DNA from: Streptococcaceae bacterium
GTDB lineage: Bacteria > Bacillota > Bacilli > Lactobacillales > Streptococcaceae
Length of the DNA: 8,907 nt
Direction: 5' to 3'
Assembly (NCBI GenBank): GCA_902836505.1
Contig: CADFQU010000025.1
Location: 1-8,907, forward strand
How positions within the stretch are numbered: position 1 is the stretch's first letter; each line of letters opens with the position of its first letter. Of this stretch, positions 1 to 6,087 are shown piece after piece. The notes under the pieces were generated by a model. It saw only the letters and a list, made by a program, of their open reading frames with translations, was not told where the DNA came from and searched no databases. The translations under genes and the position numbers were made by a program.

Positions 1-517
1 CTTCATCATATGTCTTACAGGCGATAATATCTTGTACTAGTGAATCACTAATAGCCGAAATACCATTCACCAAAAGCTCAAAATCAAGCTTTGGTCGAAG
101 AATAGAGACAACTAGAGCTTTGTAGTTCATCAAGAAAGTCTCTGAAGTATAGGGAATTGGATTCATAATTCCTTCTAAACCATAATGAAGAATTTTGATG
201 ACACTTCCTTGTAAAAAGATATTTTTGGGATGAATGTAAGGAATCTTAAAGCTATGCTCAGAAAAAGTGATTGACTCCATCTTTTGGGCCAATTCTAAAC
301 GCTTGACTTCGCTCATTTCTTCAGCGATAAGATCCTTCAGACTATAGGAAAAGTTTGGCTTGTCATACAGTAAAGTTAAGAAACCATTCTCTTCTAATGT
401 CACCGTCGCATCCAAATAATTTTCGATCGTTGCTAGTTTTGGTCTAGAAAAATGGCTTGGTGCTAAAACGACCTTAACCTTTTCCTTACTATGTTTAATA
501 TCAATTTTTTCAGTCAT
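1..517 (-). CDS. essB: EssB/YukC-family T7SSb membrane component, N-terminal part (C-terminal end beyond window)
   Basis: EssB is a core membrane subunit of the type VIIb secretion machine. It has a cytoplasmic pseudokinase-like domain, one membrane helix and an extracellular part, and it contacts EssC. The 172 codons visible here, read open from ATG 517 to the window edge, cover only the cytoplasmic domain. The start reads MTEKIDIKHSKEKVKVVLAP. Further in, the stretches IPYIHPKNIF and ILHYGLEGIMNPIPY followed by NYKALVVSIL match the conserved HPEN / HYGxxGxxPP / YKALI pattern of EssB/YukC. The start is supported by a GGAGGT site 8 nt upstream, inside the end of esaB, and the two genes overlap by 8 nt. 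The membrane helix and C-terminus lie outside the window. Family assignment is from motif memory and is strong given the essA-esaB-essB gene order. Confidence 0.88.
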   Translation of the reverse strand, partial: MTEKIDIKHSKEKVKVVLAPSHFSRPKLATIENYLDATVTLEENGFLTLLYDKPNFSYSLKDLIAEEMSEVKRLELAQKMESITFSEHSFKIPYIHPKNIFLQGSVIKILHYGLEGIMNPIPYTSETFLMNYKALVVSILRPKLDFELLVNGISAISDSLVQDIIACKTYDE

Positions 518-764
518 TTATGATTACCTCCAGCACGTCTCCATTTCCTAACGGATACTCCTTCAACGCTCTATGTTGTTCTATCCGCAATAGCTTTCCT
601 TGAACATCTAAATACCAATTGCTTTGACGAAGAGACAATAGCTTATCTAGATCATTTGAACACATTAACTCCTTGACTTCTTGTAAAGATAAGGTCTTAG
701 AAAATCGAATATCGATTTCCTTGTCCTTATATCTAATCGTTGCGTTTAAATAGTCTTCCCCCAT
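510..764 (-). CDS. esaB: EsaB/YukD ubiquitin-like T7SSb component
   Basis: This is a small cytoplasmic protein of 84 aa with the size and pattern of the EsaB/YukD ubiquitin-like family, which is needed for, or tunes, T7SSb activity. Alternating hydrophobic strands are visible (LNATIRY, KEIDIRFS), then a helix (LQEVKELM), and a last strand LGNGDVLEVII that resembles the end of a ubiquitin fold. It has no signal peptide or membrane segment. The ATG at 764 has a convincing ribosome site, AGGAAGG, about 6 nt upstream. Because that start is solid, the gene really overlaps the end of essA by 32 nt. Downstream it overlaps essB by 8 nt, so the three genes are probably translationally coupled. Its position between essA and essB matches the conserved T7SSb order. 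Confidence 0.9.
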   Translation of the reverse strand: MGEDYLNATIRYKDKEIDIRFSKTLSLQEVKELMCSNDLDKLLSLRQSNWYLDVQGKLLRIEQHRALKEYPLGNGDVLEVIIND

Positions 765-1215
765 GAAAAATCCTTCCTAAATAAATGCCACTTAACAGCA
801 TTGCCACAATAAACAAGACTATACCAAGAATTGACCAGATCATCGTTGTTCCCGATTCTTGTCTATCTACCTTAATATTATCAGCAACCTGGTAATTTTG
901 AAATAGAGTCTGACGATAGGCTTTCGTATCTACCCCATCTCCGCTCGACACTTCCCTCTTGCTGAAATTTGATTGATTGGCAATTTTAATGATTTCTTGT
1001 GCATTTGTCTTATTTTTTGTCGCCTCTTGCTCTATTCGATCCATGAACAAGTTCGGCGCGTACATGTGCTCAATCTCATTACCTTGAGAACGCTGCTTCT
1101 TTTGCGTCACTGAGTCTGTTTTTAATTCCAGCTCACCATCTTTAGCATGAACCGTACTTCCTGAATAAAATAACAGCATCAGTAGCAAAAACAATTGACT
1201 GACTTTTTTCAACAC
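733..1215 (-). CDS. essA: EssA T7SSb membrane component
   Basis: EssA is a small bitopic membrane subunit of the type VIIb machine. The 160-aa product has an N-terminal hydrophobic signal-like segment (about residues 5-20) followed by VHA, a plausible signal peptidase site. A charged, probably extracytoplasmic region (25-122) follows, then a C-terminal membrane helix (about 124-147, IWSILGIVLFIVAMLLSGIY) and a short basic tail. This is the usual EssA architecture and length. The start is GTG at 1215 with only a weak purine-rich ribosome site (AGAAAGCAGAG). An ATG five bases further upstream is out of frame and meets a stop after two more codons, so GTG is preferred. The gene lies about 340 nt downstream of a terminator, so it probably has its own promoter or depends on read-through. 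Identification rests on architecture and on the neighbours esaB and essB. Confidence 0.8.
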   Translation of the reverse strand: MLKKVSQLFLLLMLLFYSGSTVHAKDGELELKTDSVTQKKQRSQGNEIEHMYAPNLFMDRIEQEATKNKTNAQEIIKIANQSNFSKREVSSGDGVDTKAYRQTLFQNYQVADNIKVDRQESGTTMIWSILGIVLFIVAMLLSGIYLGRIFHGGRLFKRND

Positions 1216-1330
1216 TTCATCTCTGCTTTCTATATTAAAAAACTAGTGAATTTCCAGATTTAAAAAGGTGATCACTACTCACCAAACGTGAATAAATACT
1301 ATCAAAATATTTATAGAATCTAACTATTTT

Positions 1331-1359
1331 AGTTTATCACGAATTATCGTAATATTCAA
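1331..1359 (-). promoter_or_regulatory. Possible essA promoter
   Basis: On the minus strand TTGAAT (1354-1359) is followed after 17 nt by TAAACT (1331-1336), a moderate match to the sigma-70 consensus. The -35 box directly abuts the 16-bp palindrome at 1360-1375. The transcript would begin near 1324 and have a leader of about 110 nt before essA. A promoter is expected here because a terminator separates essA from the upstream genes, but this exact pair of boxes is only a best guess. Confidence 0.3.
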
Positions 1360-1375
1360 ACGTCTAATTAGACGT
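1360..1375. promoter_or_regulatory. 16-bp perfect palindrome, candidate operator
   Basis: ACGTCTAATTAGACGT is its own reverse complement, seen directly in the sequence. It sits immediately upstream of the putative essA -35 box, a typical place for a dimeric regulator to bind. It lacks a T-tract and spacer, so it is not a terminator. I do not recognise the regulator, and I noticed no second copy in the window. Confidence 0.4.
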
Positions 1376-1552
1376 GTTCGGATATAAATCAATTGATAAA
1401 CATTATTAATAAATAGAAACTATCCGTCTGACAAGTATATCTCCTAAAGACTACTAATTTCACCATCTTCAACGAGTTAATGAACAGCCTTATTTTTACC
1501 ATCCCCTAGCAATTACTTTATTATAGTCTCAGAAACATTAAAATCGTAAATT

Positions 1553-1580
1553 AAAAATCGCTTTTATTCAAGCGATTTTT
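1553..1580 (-). terminator. Rho-independent terminator of the esxA-effector transcript
   Basis: Two 11-nt arms, AAAAATCGCTT (1553-1563) and AAGCGATTTTT (1570-1580), pair perfectly around a 6-nt loop. On the minus strand the stem is followed by an A/T-rich tail (TTTTTAATTT). It lies 33 nt beyond the stop of the short DUF4176 gene. The stem has only three G-C pairs, so termination may be incomplete and some read-through into essA is possible. Confidence 0.7.
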
Positions 1581-1613
1581 CTTTTATAGCGAATCATAAT
1601 TAAGATTACTAAC

Positions 1614-1913
1614 TTAATCCTCAACTTTCATTTTCGGTATATCCAAACCTTTTTCCCAGTCTTCATAGACTTCCATATACCGAATCTCTTCTTCATCTTC
1701 AAAACCTCTGAAGACAACTTTTTCAATACTTTCGTGGTTAAAAAATGCCGCATCTTCAGGGTTAATTCCTCTAGGATATACTACTCCTACGTAGTCTGAA
1801 TAGACATTGGTTCCTTCTTGCTCTAAAACGGCACCTCGACCAACAACCATCACTTTAACAGTGCCACCTTCCAAATAAACAATACTTCCTAATGGCAATA
1901 ATTTTTCACTCAT
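1614..1913 (-). CDS. Short DUF4176 protein, LXG-toxin associated
   Basis: A 99-aa soluble, acidic protein that is almost entirely one DUF4176 domain: LPLGSIVYLEGG at residues 6-17, a central VMVVGRG, then YSDYVGVVYPRGI and a C-terminal IEKVVFRGFED. DUF4176 proteins are commonly encoded beside LXG toxins in Firmicutes and are thought to help handle or export the toxin; this role is family knowledge, not shown here. The start at ATG 1913 has an AAAGGTG site about 7 nt upstream. It follows the immunity candidate by 17 nt and is the last gene before the terminator. A second, longer protein with a similar C-terminal domain is encoded upstream of the toxin (4266-4931), so this copy may serve a different step or be left over from an earlier toxin module. 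Confidence 0.8.
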   Translation of the reverse strand: MSEKLLPLGSIVYLEGGTVKVMVVGRGAVLEQEGTNVYSDYVGVVYPRGINPEDAAFFNHESIEKVVFRGFEDEEEIRYMEVYEDWEKGLDIPKMKVED

Positions 1914-1930
1914 ATTTTTACACCTTTCTA

Positions 1931-2809
1931 TTACTTGTTTTCTACTAACTGACCACTTTTGACCAACTTTTTATAATAGGATTTACTGTACCATTCGCGG
2001 TCACTAATCTCCAAATATTCTTTGTATTCCATCGGATACTTATGGATATAGTAGGCTTGCACAATGTGGACATCAATGAGAAATGCTACTAAATAAGCGT
2101 AGATAACAAAGCTAACGGTCAGCAGAGGGCTTAAAAGATAAGAATACCACAAAATCGGTAGCTTATTTACCAAATGATAAACTAGTGATATTGGAAAAAG
2201 AAGGACCATTATTCCTAGGGCAATCAACAAGACTTTCTTCAGAAGTTCCTTTTCATCTTCATCATTCAATCGTCGTTTCAAATTCTGGATTTTATTAACA
2301 ATTATCCAGATAAAGAGAGCGATTCCTACTATCAGCTGAAGCCAGAATCCCAGCAGAGTGTTGGCATCGTAGGCCACAGCACTTGCTAAGTAGAAGACTG
2401 CTAAAAACGCGGAAGATACCCATGGAAAATAGAGAGGGAAATAGGTAAAGACCTGACTGCTCAAGCGCTTCTTAGGCCAAAAAACAGGAATAGAAGCAAA
2501 TAGATAAGTTAAGTAGAATAGCAGACTAACAGGTTTTAGAAATGCTGCCATAGATCGGATCAAGACAGTTGAAGCATAAGATATATAATATACTTCACCT
2601 TCTAAACCAATACTACTTGGCATAGCAATTGTTATAAAATATCCTATAACACCAAAAAAGATAAACATACAAAAACCAACTGTAAAGAGGCGATTTAGTA
2701 GGCTCATATGGATAGGATTTGGCATCCCTGCTGTCAATGAATACTTCCCACTGGTTACAATTTTCTTACTGTCTTCAAAATCAGCACCAAATATACTTAC
2801 TCTCTTCAT
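1931..2809 (-). CDS. Six-helix membrane protein, probable immunity protein to the LXG toxin
   Basis: A 292-aa integral membrane protein with about six hydrophobic helices (roughly residues 41-63, 88-110, 121-147, 152-171, 192-212 and 222-247). It has a cytoplasmic-looking basic/acidic loop around 174-191 (KIQNLKRRLNDEDEKE) and a polar tyrosine-rich C-terminal tail (about 253-292). There is no signal peptide and no enzyme motif that I recognise. It starts three bases after the toxin stop codon, and its ribosome site GGAGG is made by the toxin's last two glycine codons, so translation of the two is probably coupled. Genes directly after LXG toxins usually encode the cognate immunity protein, and a membrane-embedded one suits a pore-forming toxin, as with TipE for TelE in Streptococcus gallolyticus. 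I infer the immunity role from position and topology, not from sequence recognition. Confidence 0.65.
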   Translation of the reverse strand: MKRVSIFGADFEDSKKIVTSGKYSLTAGMPNPIHMSLLNRLFTVGFCMFIFFGVIGYFITIAMPSSIGLEGEVYYISYASTVLIRSMAAFLKPVSLLFYLTYLFASIPVFWPKKRLSSQVFTYFPLYFPWVSSAFLAVFYLASAVAYDANTLLGFWLQLIVGIALFIWIIVNKIQNLKRRLNDEDEKELLKKVLLIALGIMVLLFPISLVYHLVNKLPILWYSYLLSPLLTVSFVIYAYLVAFLIDVHIVQAYYIHKYPMEYKEYLEISDREWYSKSYYKKLVKSGQLVENK

Positions 2810-2812
2810 TAT

Positions 2813-4276
2813 TTAGCCTCCAAACCATGACGTAACAGTCTTCCATCCATTAGTAAGAGCTTTACCAACGTTTTTCGCTGTCTTAACTGCCCCATCATAA
2901 GCATCAAATGCAAGATTCTCGACTCCTTTGTAAAATTTATCCTTTCCATTTGGATTAACTACACCTGCAATCCCATTAATAGTTCCGAACAGGAAACCAA
3001 CTCCTGCTCCAATTGGACCAAACTTTGCTCCAGCAGCTGTTGCTTCCAATGGACCAGCATTCTTCATAGTTTCTATACCCGCATGGAGGACAGACTTACC
3101 AACACTCTTATAAGCACGACTCCCTTTATCATTATAGGCGCTGATTCCATGATAACCAGCTTCGGCTGCCATTATAGTCCATCCAGCAAATTTGAGCCCT
3201 TTCCCAACTATCTTAATGCCATTTTTGAGGGGACCATCAATCATATCAACTGTATCTTTGATCTTGCTCACATACTTCCATGCCTTAGACTCAGTAATTG
3301 AGGTCATCACCGATCTAAATTTATTTCCTAATCTTGAATGGTAGAGCACATCCCAAAGTGTTCGACCATCCTTACTATATTTCTGCCACAATTTATTTAG
3401 ACCATCAAATCCCGCTCTTTCCATGCTGTGATGAGAACTATGATCCCTCGCACCTTGTACCAATAAATCATAGTAGCCCTCTAACAAATCCATACCATTG
3501 GACAAGCGATTGTAATTTTCATTCTCTGATATTTCCCCTGCTGTTTTTTTCACAAAAAATAAACCATCAACAGTTTTTGATATTAAATTCAACATTTTTA
3601 CTGGAGTTGAATTACTTACAGAATCTTGAATTTGATTGACAGCATTCAAAAAGTCATCTTCGTAGTAAAATGCCTTAGCTTCTTTTGATGTGAAAGAAGT
3701 TTTGCCTGCAGCTGCTAAACCTCCCAAAGTAGTCATCTGAATCTGCAATAATTTACTGTAGTCATCACCACGCTTCCAACCATTGAAGCTTTCCATATTT
3801 GTTTTGGTATCCGTTAGAATGGTTTTACCTTCTGATAAGGGGGTTGTAATAGTACTAGCATCTGGATTAGTTAGGCTAATAATGTCAGAGATTGAGTCAT
3901 AAATACTAGCTGTTTGTCCATCTACAGTAGAAATACTGGTCTCAATACTTGAAAAACCATCTAAGATTCCTTGTAAGTAGTCTGTATCAATAATTGCATC
4001 TGCCGCAGTTTCGGATACTGTCGTCTGAAACTGTTCAATCGTTTTGTCGTATTGAGCAGAGAGAAGAGTCATAGCGTTAGAGAAATTCGTCATCAGCGGA
4101 ATTTGATGATTGCTAATCTTAGCATTAATTGCTGATTTGACATCTCCTTTAAGACTTTCCGAATTGACCAGATTCACAAATGAGGACTTTGCTGTTTCGA
4201 TTTGATTTGAAAGTGATGTTTGTGAGGTAGACAAGGACGTCTTTTGGTTCTGAACCTCTGTCATATCAATTTTCAT
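2813..4276 (-). CDS. LXG-domain T7SSb toxin with C-terminal glycine-zipper region (TelE-like)
   Basis: A 487-aa polymorphic toxin exported by the type VIIb system to act on competing bacteria. The N-terminal LXG domain (about 1-190) is long and helical and begins MKIDMTEVQN, with the signature L42-K-G44 in the stretch SLKGDVKSAI. The C-terminal part (about 200-487) shows no nuclease, NADase, lipase or lipid II phosphatase motif that I can see. Instead residues 404-440 form a small-residue-rich hydrophobic stretch containing G416xxxG420 and a true glycine zipper, G427-FLF-G431-TIN-G435. A second hydrophobic segment lies near 361-375, and the protein ends TSWFGG. This matches the pore-forming class typified by TelE. 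The ATG at 4276 has AAGGAG 6 nt upstream and overlaps the preceding gene by 11 nt. LXG identity is firm; pore formation is inferred from the zipper and from the membrane immunity candidate. Confidence 0.85.
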   Translation of the reverse strand: MKIDMTEVQNQKTSLSTSQTSLSNQIETAKSSFVNLVNSESLKGDVKSAINAKISNHQIPLMTNFSNAMTLLSAQYDKTIEQFQTTVSETAADAIIDTDYLQGILDGFSSIETSISTVDGQTASIYDSISDIISLTNPDASTITTPLSEGKTILTDTKTNMESFNGWKRGDDYSKLLQIQMTTLGGLAAAGKTSFTSKEAKAFYYEDDFLNAVNQIQDSVSNSTPVKMLNLISKTVDGLFFVKKTAGEISENENYNRLSNGMDLLEGYYDLLVQGARDHSSHHSMERAGFDGLNKLWQKYSKDGRTLWDVLYHSRLGNKFRSVMTSITESKAWKYVSKIKDTVDMIDGPLKNGIKIVGKGLKFAGWTIMAAEAGYHGISAYNDKGSRAYKSVGKSVLHAGIETMKNAGPLEATAAGAKFGPIGAGVGFLFGTINGIAGVVNPNGKDKFYKGVENLAFDAYDGAVKTAKNVGKALTNGWKTVTSWFGG

Positions 4277-4931
4277 CGATTTCTCCTTCAGTACTATGTG
4301 TCAGGGAAAGAATATTATGTTGGAAATAATCCTTTCGAAATTGCTGATCAACATAGTCTTGATCAAACGTATCGCTGTACCCTTTATGAATAACCTGAGA
4401 AATTAAATAACTTGGAATAAACAATGGTTCCACATCTAATCTCATACCATAGGGATAAATACTCACCATATAATCTATATATTCCTTATCATCTGGTTCA
4501 GGGATAATCCTACGCCCCATGATAGTTGCCATAAAGGGAACTTTTGCATCCTCCATGGCAGAAACTAACCCTTGAGGAAGTAAGTCGCGATCCAACTCTA
4601 CCAAACTTCCTAAAGGAAGAACTGGGGCCAGAAGCAAGTCCGTATAGGATAGCCAAAGCATAAAGTCTTTCATTGGTAGTTTGACTTCCGAGTCCAAATA
4701 CGTCAAGCATGCTATTGAACTGTCCCAGTCAAACTCCATCTCAACGGATGTCCCAAGCAAACTACTGTAACTATACAGAGACTCTTTCTTAAAAATTACC
4801 AGTTGGAGTTTACGAAAAGCATCAGCTTGACCGACTATGGAATAGCCAACTTGTTCTAGGACAGCTTGATCATCCTCACTAATTTCTAATTGATGCAAGG
4901 CCGTTTTGTATAAATTACTCATCTCACTCAT
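4266..4931 (-). CDS. Long DUF4176-containing protein upstream of the LXG toxin, probable chaperone
   Basis: A 221-aa soluble acidic protein. Residues about 105-190 look like a DUF4176 domain: LPLGSLVELD (105-114), TIMGRRIIP (136-144), YIDYMVSIYPYGM (151-163) and LISQVIHKGYSD (176-187). These line up with LPLGSIVYLE, VVGRG, YSDYVGVVYPRGI and IEKVVFRGFED of the short DUF4176 protein at 1614-1913. Compared with that copy it has an insertion of roughly 12-15 residues after the first strand and an N-terminal extension of about 100 residues that I do not recognise. The ATG at 4931 (AAAGGAA about 8 nt upstream) is preferred over the in-frame ATG at 4922. It overlaps the toxin start by 11 nt, which suggests it is made together with the toxin. 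A chaperone or targeting role is inferred from the family and the overlap. Confidence 0.65.
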   Translation of the reverse strand: MSEMSNLYKTALHQLEISEDDQAVLEQVGYSIVGQADAFRKLQLVIFKKESLYSYSSLLGTSVEMEFDWDSSIACLTYLDSEVKLPMKDFMLWLSYTDLLLAPVLPLGSLVELDRDLLPQGLVSAMEDAKVPFMATIMGRRIIPEPDDKEYIDYMVSIYPYGMRLDVEPLFIPSYLISQVIHKGYSDTFDQDYVDQQFRKDYFQHNILSLTHSTEGEIDEN

Positions 4932-4957
4932 TATCTAGTTCCTTTCCGGTAACTTTC

Positions 4958-5221
4958 TTATTTAGCATTTGCCTGATTTTGGTCATCTGTCACTTTGTTT
5001 TCAGCAGCTTGATTCATATGTGTGACATCATCAGTAGTAAATGTTTTAAGAGCACCAATTACTTCGTTAAATGATTTAATATCATCATTAAAAGATGTAA
5101 AAGGCGTCATCGTTGTAGTTGCAAAACTCAGCTCCGCAATATCTGTAATATTTGTGACACTTGAATTAACTGTAGAAGTCAGTCCGGTCCAAGTGCCATA
5201 ATCTGTTCCTTTTATTCCCAT
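4958..5221 (-). CDS. Small helical T7SS partner protein (YwqI/YxiC- or Lap1-like)
   Basis: An 87-aa, mostly helical, soluble protein without signal peptide or membrane segment. It has an unusual Gly/Thr/Ser-rich N-terminus (MGIKGTDYGTWTG). The helical part starts near residue 45 (FNDDIKSFNEVIGALK), continues with FTTDD (61-65) and ends in a polar helix rich in Asn/Gln/Asp. Size, helix layout and place between a YwqH-like gene and an LXG cassette resemble B. subtilis ywqI (DUF5344) in ywqH-ywqI-ywqJ, and the LXG-associated alpha-helical (Lap) partners of streptococcal LXG toxins. The FTTDD segment fits an FxxxD pattern of the kind proposed as an export motif in such partners, but a five-residue match is weak. 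The ATG at 5221 has GAAGGA about 4-5 nt upstream. Likely role: forms a complex with the LXG domain and targets it to EssC. Confidence 0.6.
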   Translation of the reverse strand: MGIKGTDYGTWTGLTSTVNSSVTNITDIAELSFATTTMTPFTSFNDDIKSFNEVIGALKTFTTDDVTHMNQAAENKVTDDQNQANAK

Positions 5222-5239
5222 TGATCCTTCTATCCTTTA

Positions 5240-5656
5240 TCATGAAGTTGCGTTATTTGCCGCTGTTTGATAATTCAACATATTATTATACGCTGTATCG
5301 GCTGTAGCCTGTAAATTTGCAGACTCCGTTTGGAGCTCCTCAATCATATTGGCTATACTGGTTAAATTTGTATCATGGCTTGTCTTATTAGTCGTAGCAG
5401 CAGTATTTGCCAAGTCATACTGTTCGGTATATTTAGTCTTACGATCGCCTTTGAACTGAGATTCATCTTCCCCTTTTATGTTCTCTAAGGCCTCTATAAT
5501 ACCTGTTTGAAAATTTTCTATCTGTGTGGATAGATCTGTCTTTGCAGTCTCTAGGCGGGTAATTTTTTCGTCAACCACTCCCTTTTGAGCGATGGCTTGC
5601 TCATATTTTTGAGATTCTTGATTCGCTAGACCTTGGTAGTAGGATGCATCTGACAT
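5240..5656 (-). CDS. YwqH-like (DUF5082-type) helical T7SS partner protein
   Basis: A 138-aa, highly helical protein rich in Gln, Thr and Ala. It has long amphipathic, coiled-coil-like helices at about 5-60 and 78-132. There are no cysteines, no signal peptide and no membrane segment. Length and pattern (N-terminal YYQGLANQESQKYEQ, the central segment FQTGIIEALENIKGEDESQF and a helical tail with AYNNMLNYQTAAN) fit the YwqH/DUF5082 family, which accompanies LXG toxins in Firmicutes. The ATG at 5656 has a good ribosome site (GAGGAGAG, about 6 nt upstream). It is the first gene after esxA, separated by a strong hairpin (5694-5720), and is followed within 18 nt by the 87-aa partner gene. Probable role: a WXG100-like partner or targeting factor for the toxin. 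This rests on family resemblance and context. Confidence 0.6.
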   Translation of the reverse strand: MSDASYYQGLANQESQKYEQAIAQKGVVDEKITRLETAKTDLSTQIENFQTGIIEALENIKGEDESQFKGDRKTKYTEQYDLANTAATTNKTSHDTNLTSIANMIEELQTESANLQATADTAYNNMLNYQTAANNATS

Positions 5657-5693
5657 TTTTACTCTCCTCTATCGAAATTTCAACTAAATGAAA

Positions 5694-5720
5694 GAGGGAT
5701 AGGAAGTAATCCCATCCCTC
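5694..5720 (-). terminator. Hairpin after esxA, attenuator or partial terminator
   Basis: On the minus strand GAGGGATGGGA and TCCTATCCCTC pair over 11 bp (one G-U) around the 5-nt loop TTACT. The sequence TTTCATTTAG follows. It lies 16 nt beyond the esxA stop and before the YwqH-like gene, with no clear new promoter in the 80-nt gap. It probably terminates most transcripts, or protects the esxA mRNA 3' end, so that EsxA is made in excess over the cassette proteins. Confidence 0.65.
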
Positions 5721-5735
5721 CATTCCAGAGTCTTC

Positions 5736-6032
5736 TTATCCTTTAAAACCAAATCCAGATGCATCTGCGTTGTCACGCTCAGCAACAGTATTAGCATAGC
5801 TAACCAATTGTTGATTAATAGAAGTCAACAACTCTTGGAATTTAACAACATCACCGTGTAATTGTTGATATTGCTCAAGGTAAGAATTAAAGGCACTACC
5901 TTGCCAGTGTGCTTGCATTTCTCCATTGGCACTGTTTACTGCTTGGATAGCAGCTTCAATTTGATCGCGAGCGTTTGAATAAACAGCGGCTTGCGAGGTG
6001 AGTTCTTCTGGGGATAGTGAAATTTCTGCCAT
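5736..6032 (-). CDS. esxA: EsxA, WXG100-family secreted protein
   Basis: EsxA is the small helical-hairpin protein secreted by type VII systems, exported as a dimer and needed for the function of the machine. The 98-aa product has the family length and the W43-Q-G45 turn motif between two helices (about 8-40 and 46-85). It carries an acidic N-terminus [10 protein letters not shown] and a C-terminal tail ending GFGFKG. I see no canonical YxxxD/E signal at its C-terminus; the tail is [12 protein letters not shown]. The ATG at 6032 has AAGGAG at 6040-6045, 7 nt upstream. A near-consensus promoter lies just upstream and a hairpin follows the stop, consistent with high, partly independent expression. 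It heads the leftward T7SSb unit. Confidence 0.95.
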   Translation of the reverse strand: MAEISLSPEELTSQAAVYSNARDQIEAAIQAVNSANGEMQAHWQGSAFNSYLEQYQQLHGDVVKFQELLTSINQQLVSYANTVAERDNADASGFGFKG

Positions 6033-6058
6033 AATTGGACTCCTTGTTTATAATTTAT

Positions 6059-6076
6059 TTGTTCAAAAGTGAACAA
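6059..6076. promoter_or_regulatory. Inverted repeat in the esxA leader, candidate operator
   Basis: TTGTTCA (6059-6065) and TGAACAA (6070-6076) form a perfect 7-bp inverted repeat with a 4-nt spacer. Judged from the promoter at 6088-6116, it spans about +5 to +22 of the transcript. That suits a repressor operator or a short 5' stabilising hairpin. The regulator is unknown. Confidence 0.4.
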
Positions 6077-6087
6077 CTTATAGTAGA

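Larger units (their letters stand above)
1216..1613. other. Intergenic stretch between the effector cassette and essA
   Basis: About 400 bp with no credible gene on either strand; all frames are broken by stops and the DNA is very A+T-rich. It holds the terminator of the esxA-effector transcript (1553-1580), a 16-bp perfect palindrome (1360-1375), a possible essA promoter (1331-1359), a loose inverted repeat ATAAATA / TATTTAT (1292-1298 and 1308-1314) and a short GGTGA / TCACC stem (1267-1271 and 1279-1283). The latter two would lie in the essA leader. I see no remnant of esaA or of another toxin gene here. Confidence 0.7.

Noticed and set aside
3425..3442. Histidine-rich HSSHHS (toxin residues 279-284) as a nuclease active site
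   Set aside because: No HNH or other nuclease context surrounds it, and the nearby glycine zipper and membrane immunity candidate argue for a pore-former.
3083..3639. Two rightward open frames of 72 and 101 codons inside the toxin gene region
   Set aside because: They lie antisense to the LXG toxin, lack ribosome sites and show no protein-like composition; they are shadows.
4510..4710. Leftward 66-codon open frame within the long DUF4176 gene
   Set aside because: It overlaps a better-supported gene in another frame and has no family resemblance.
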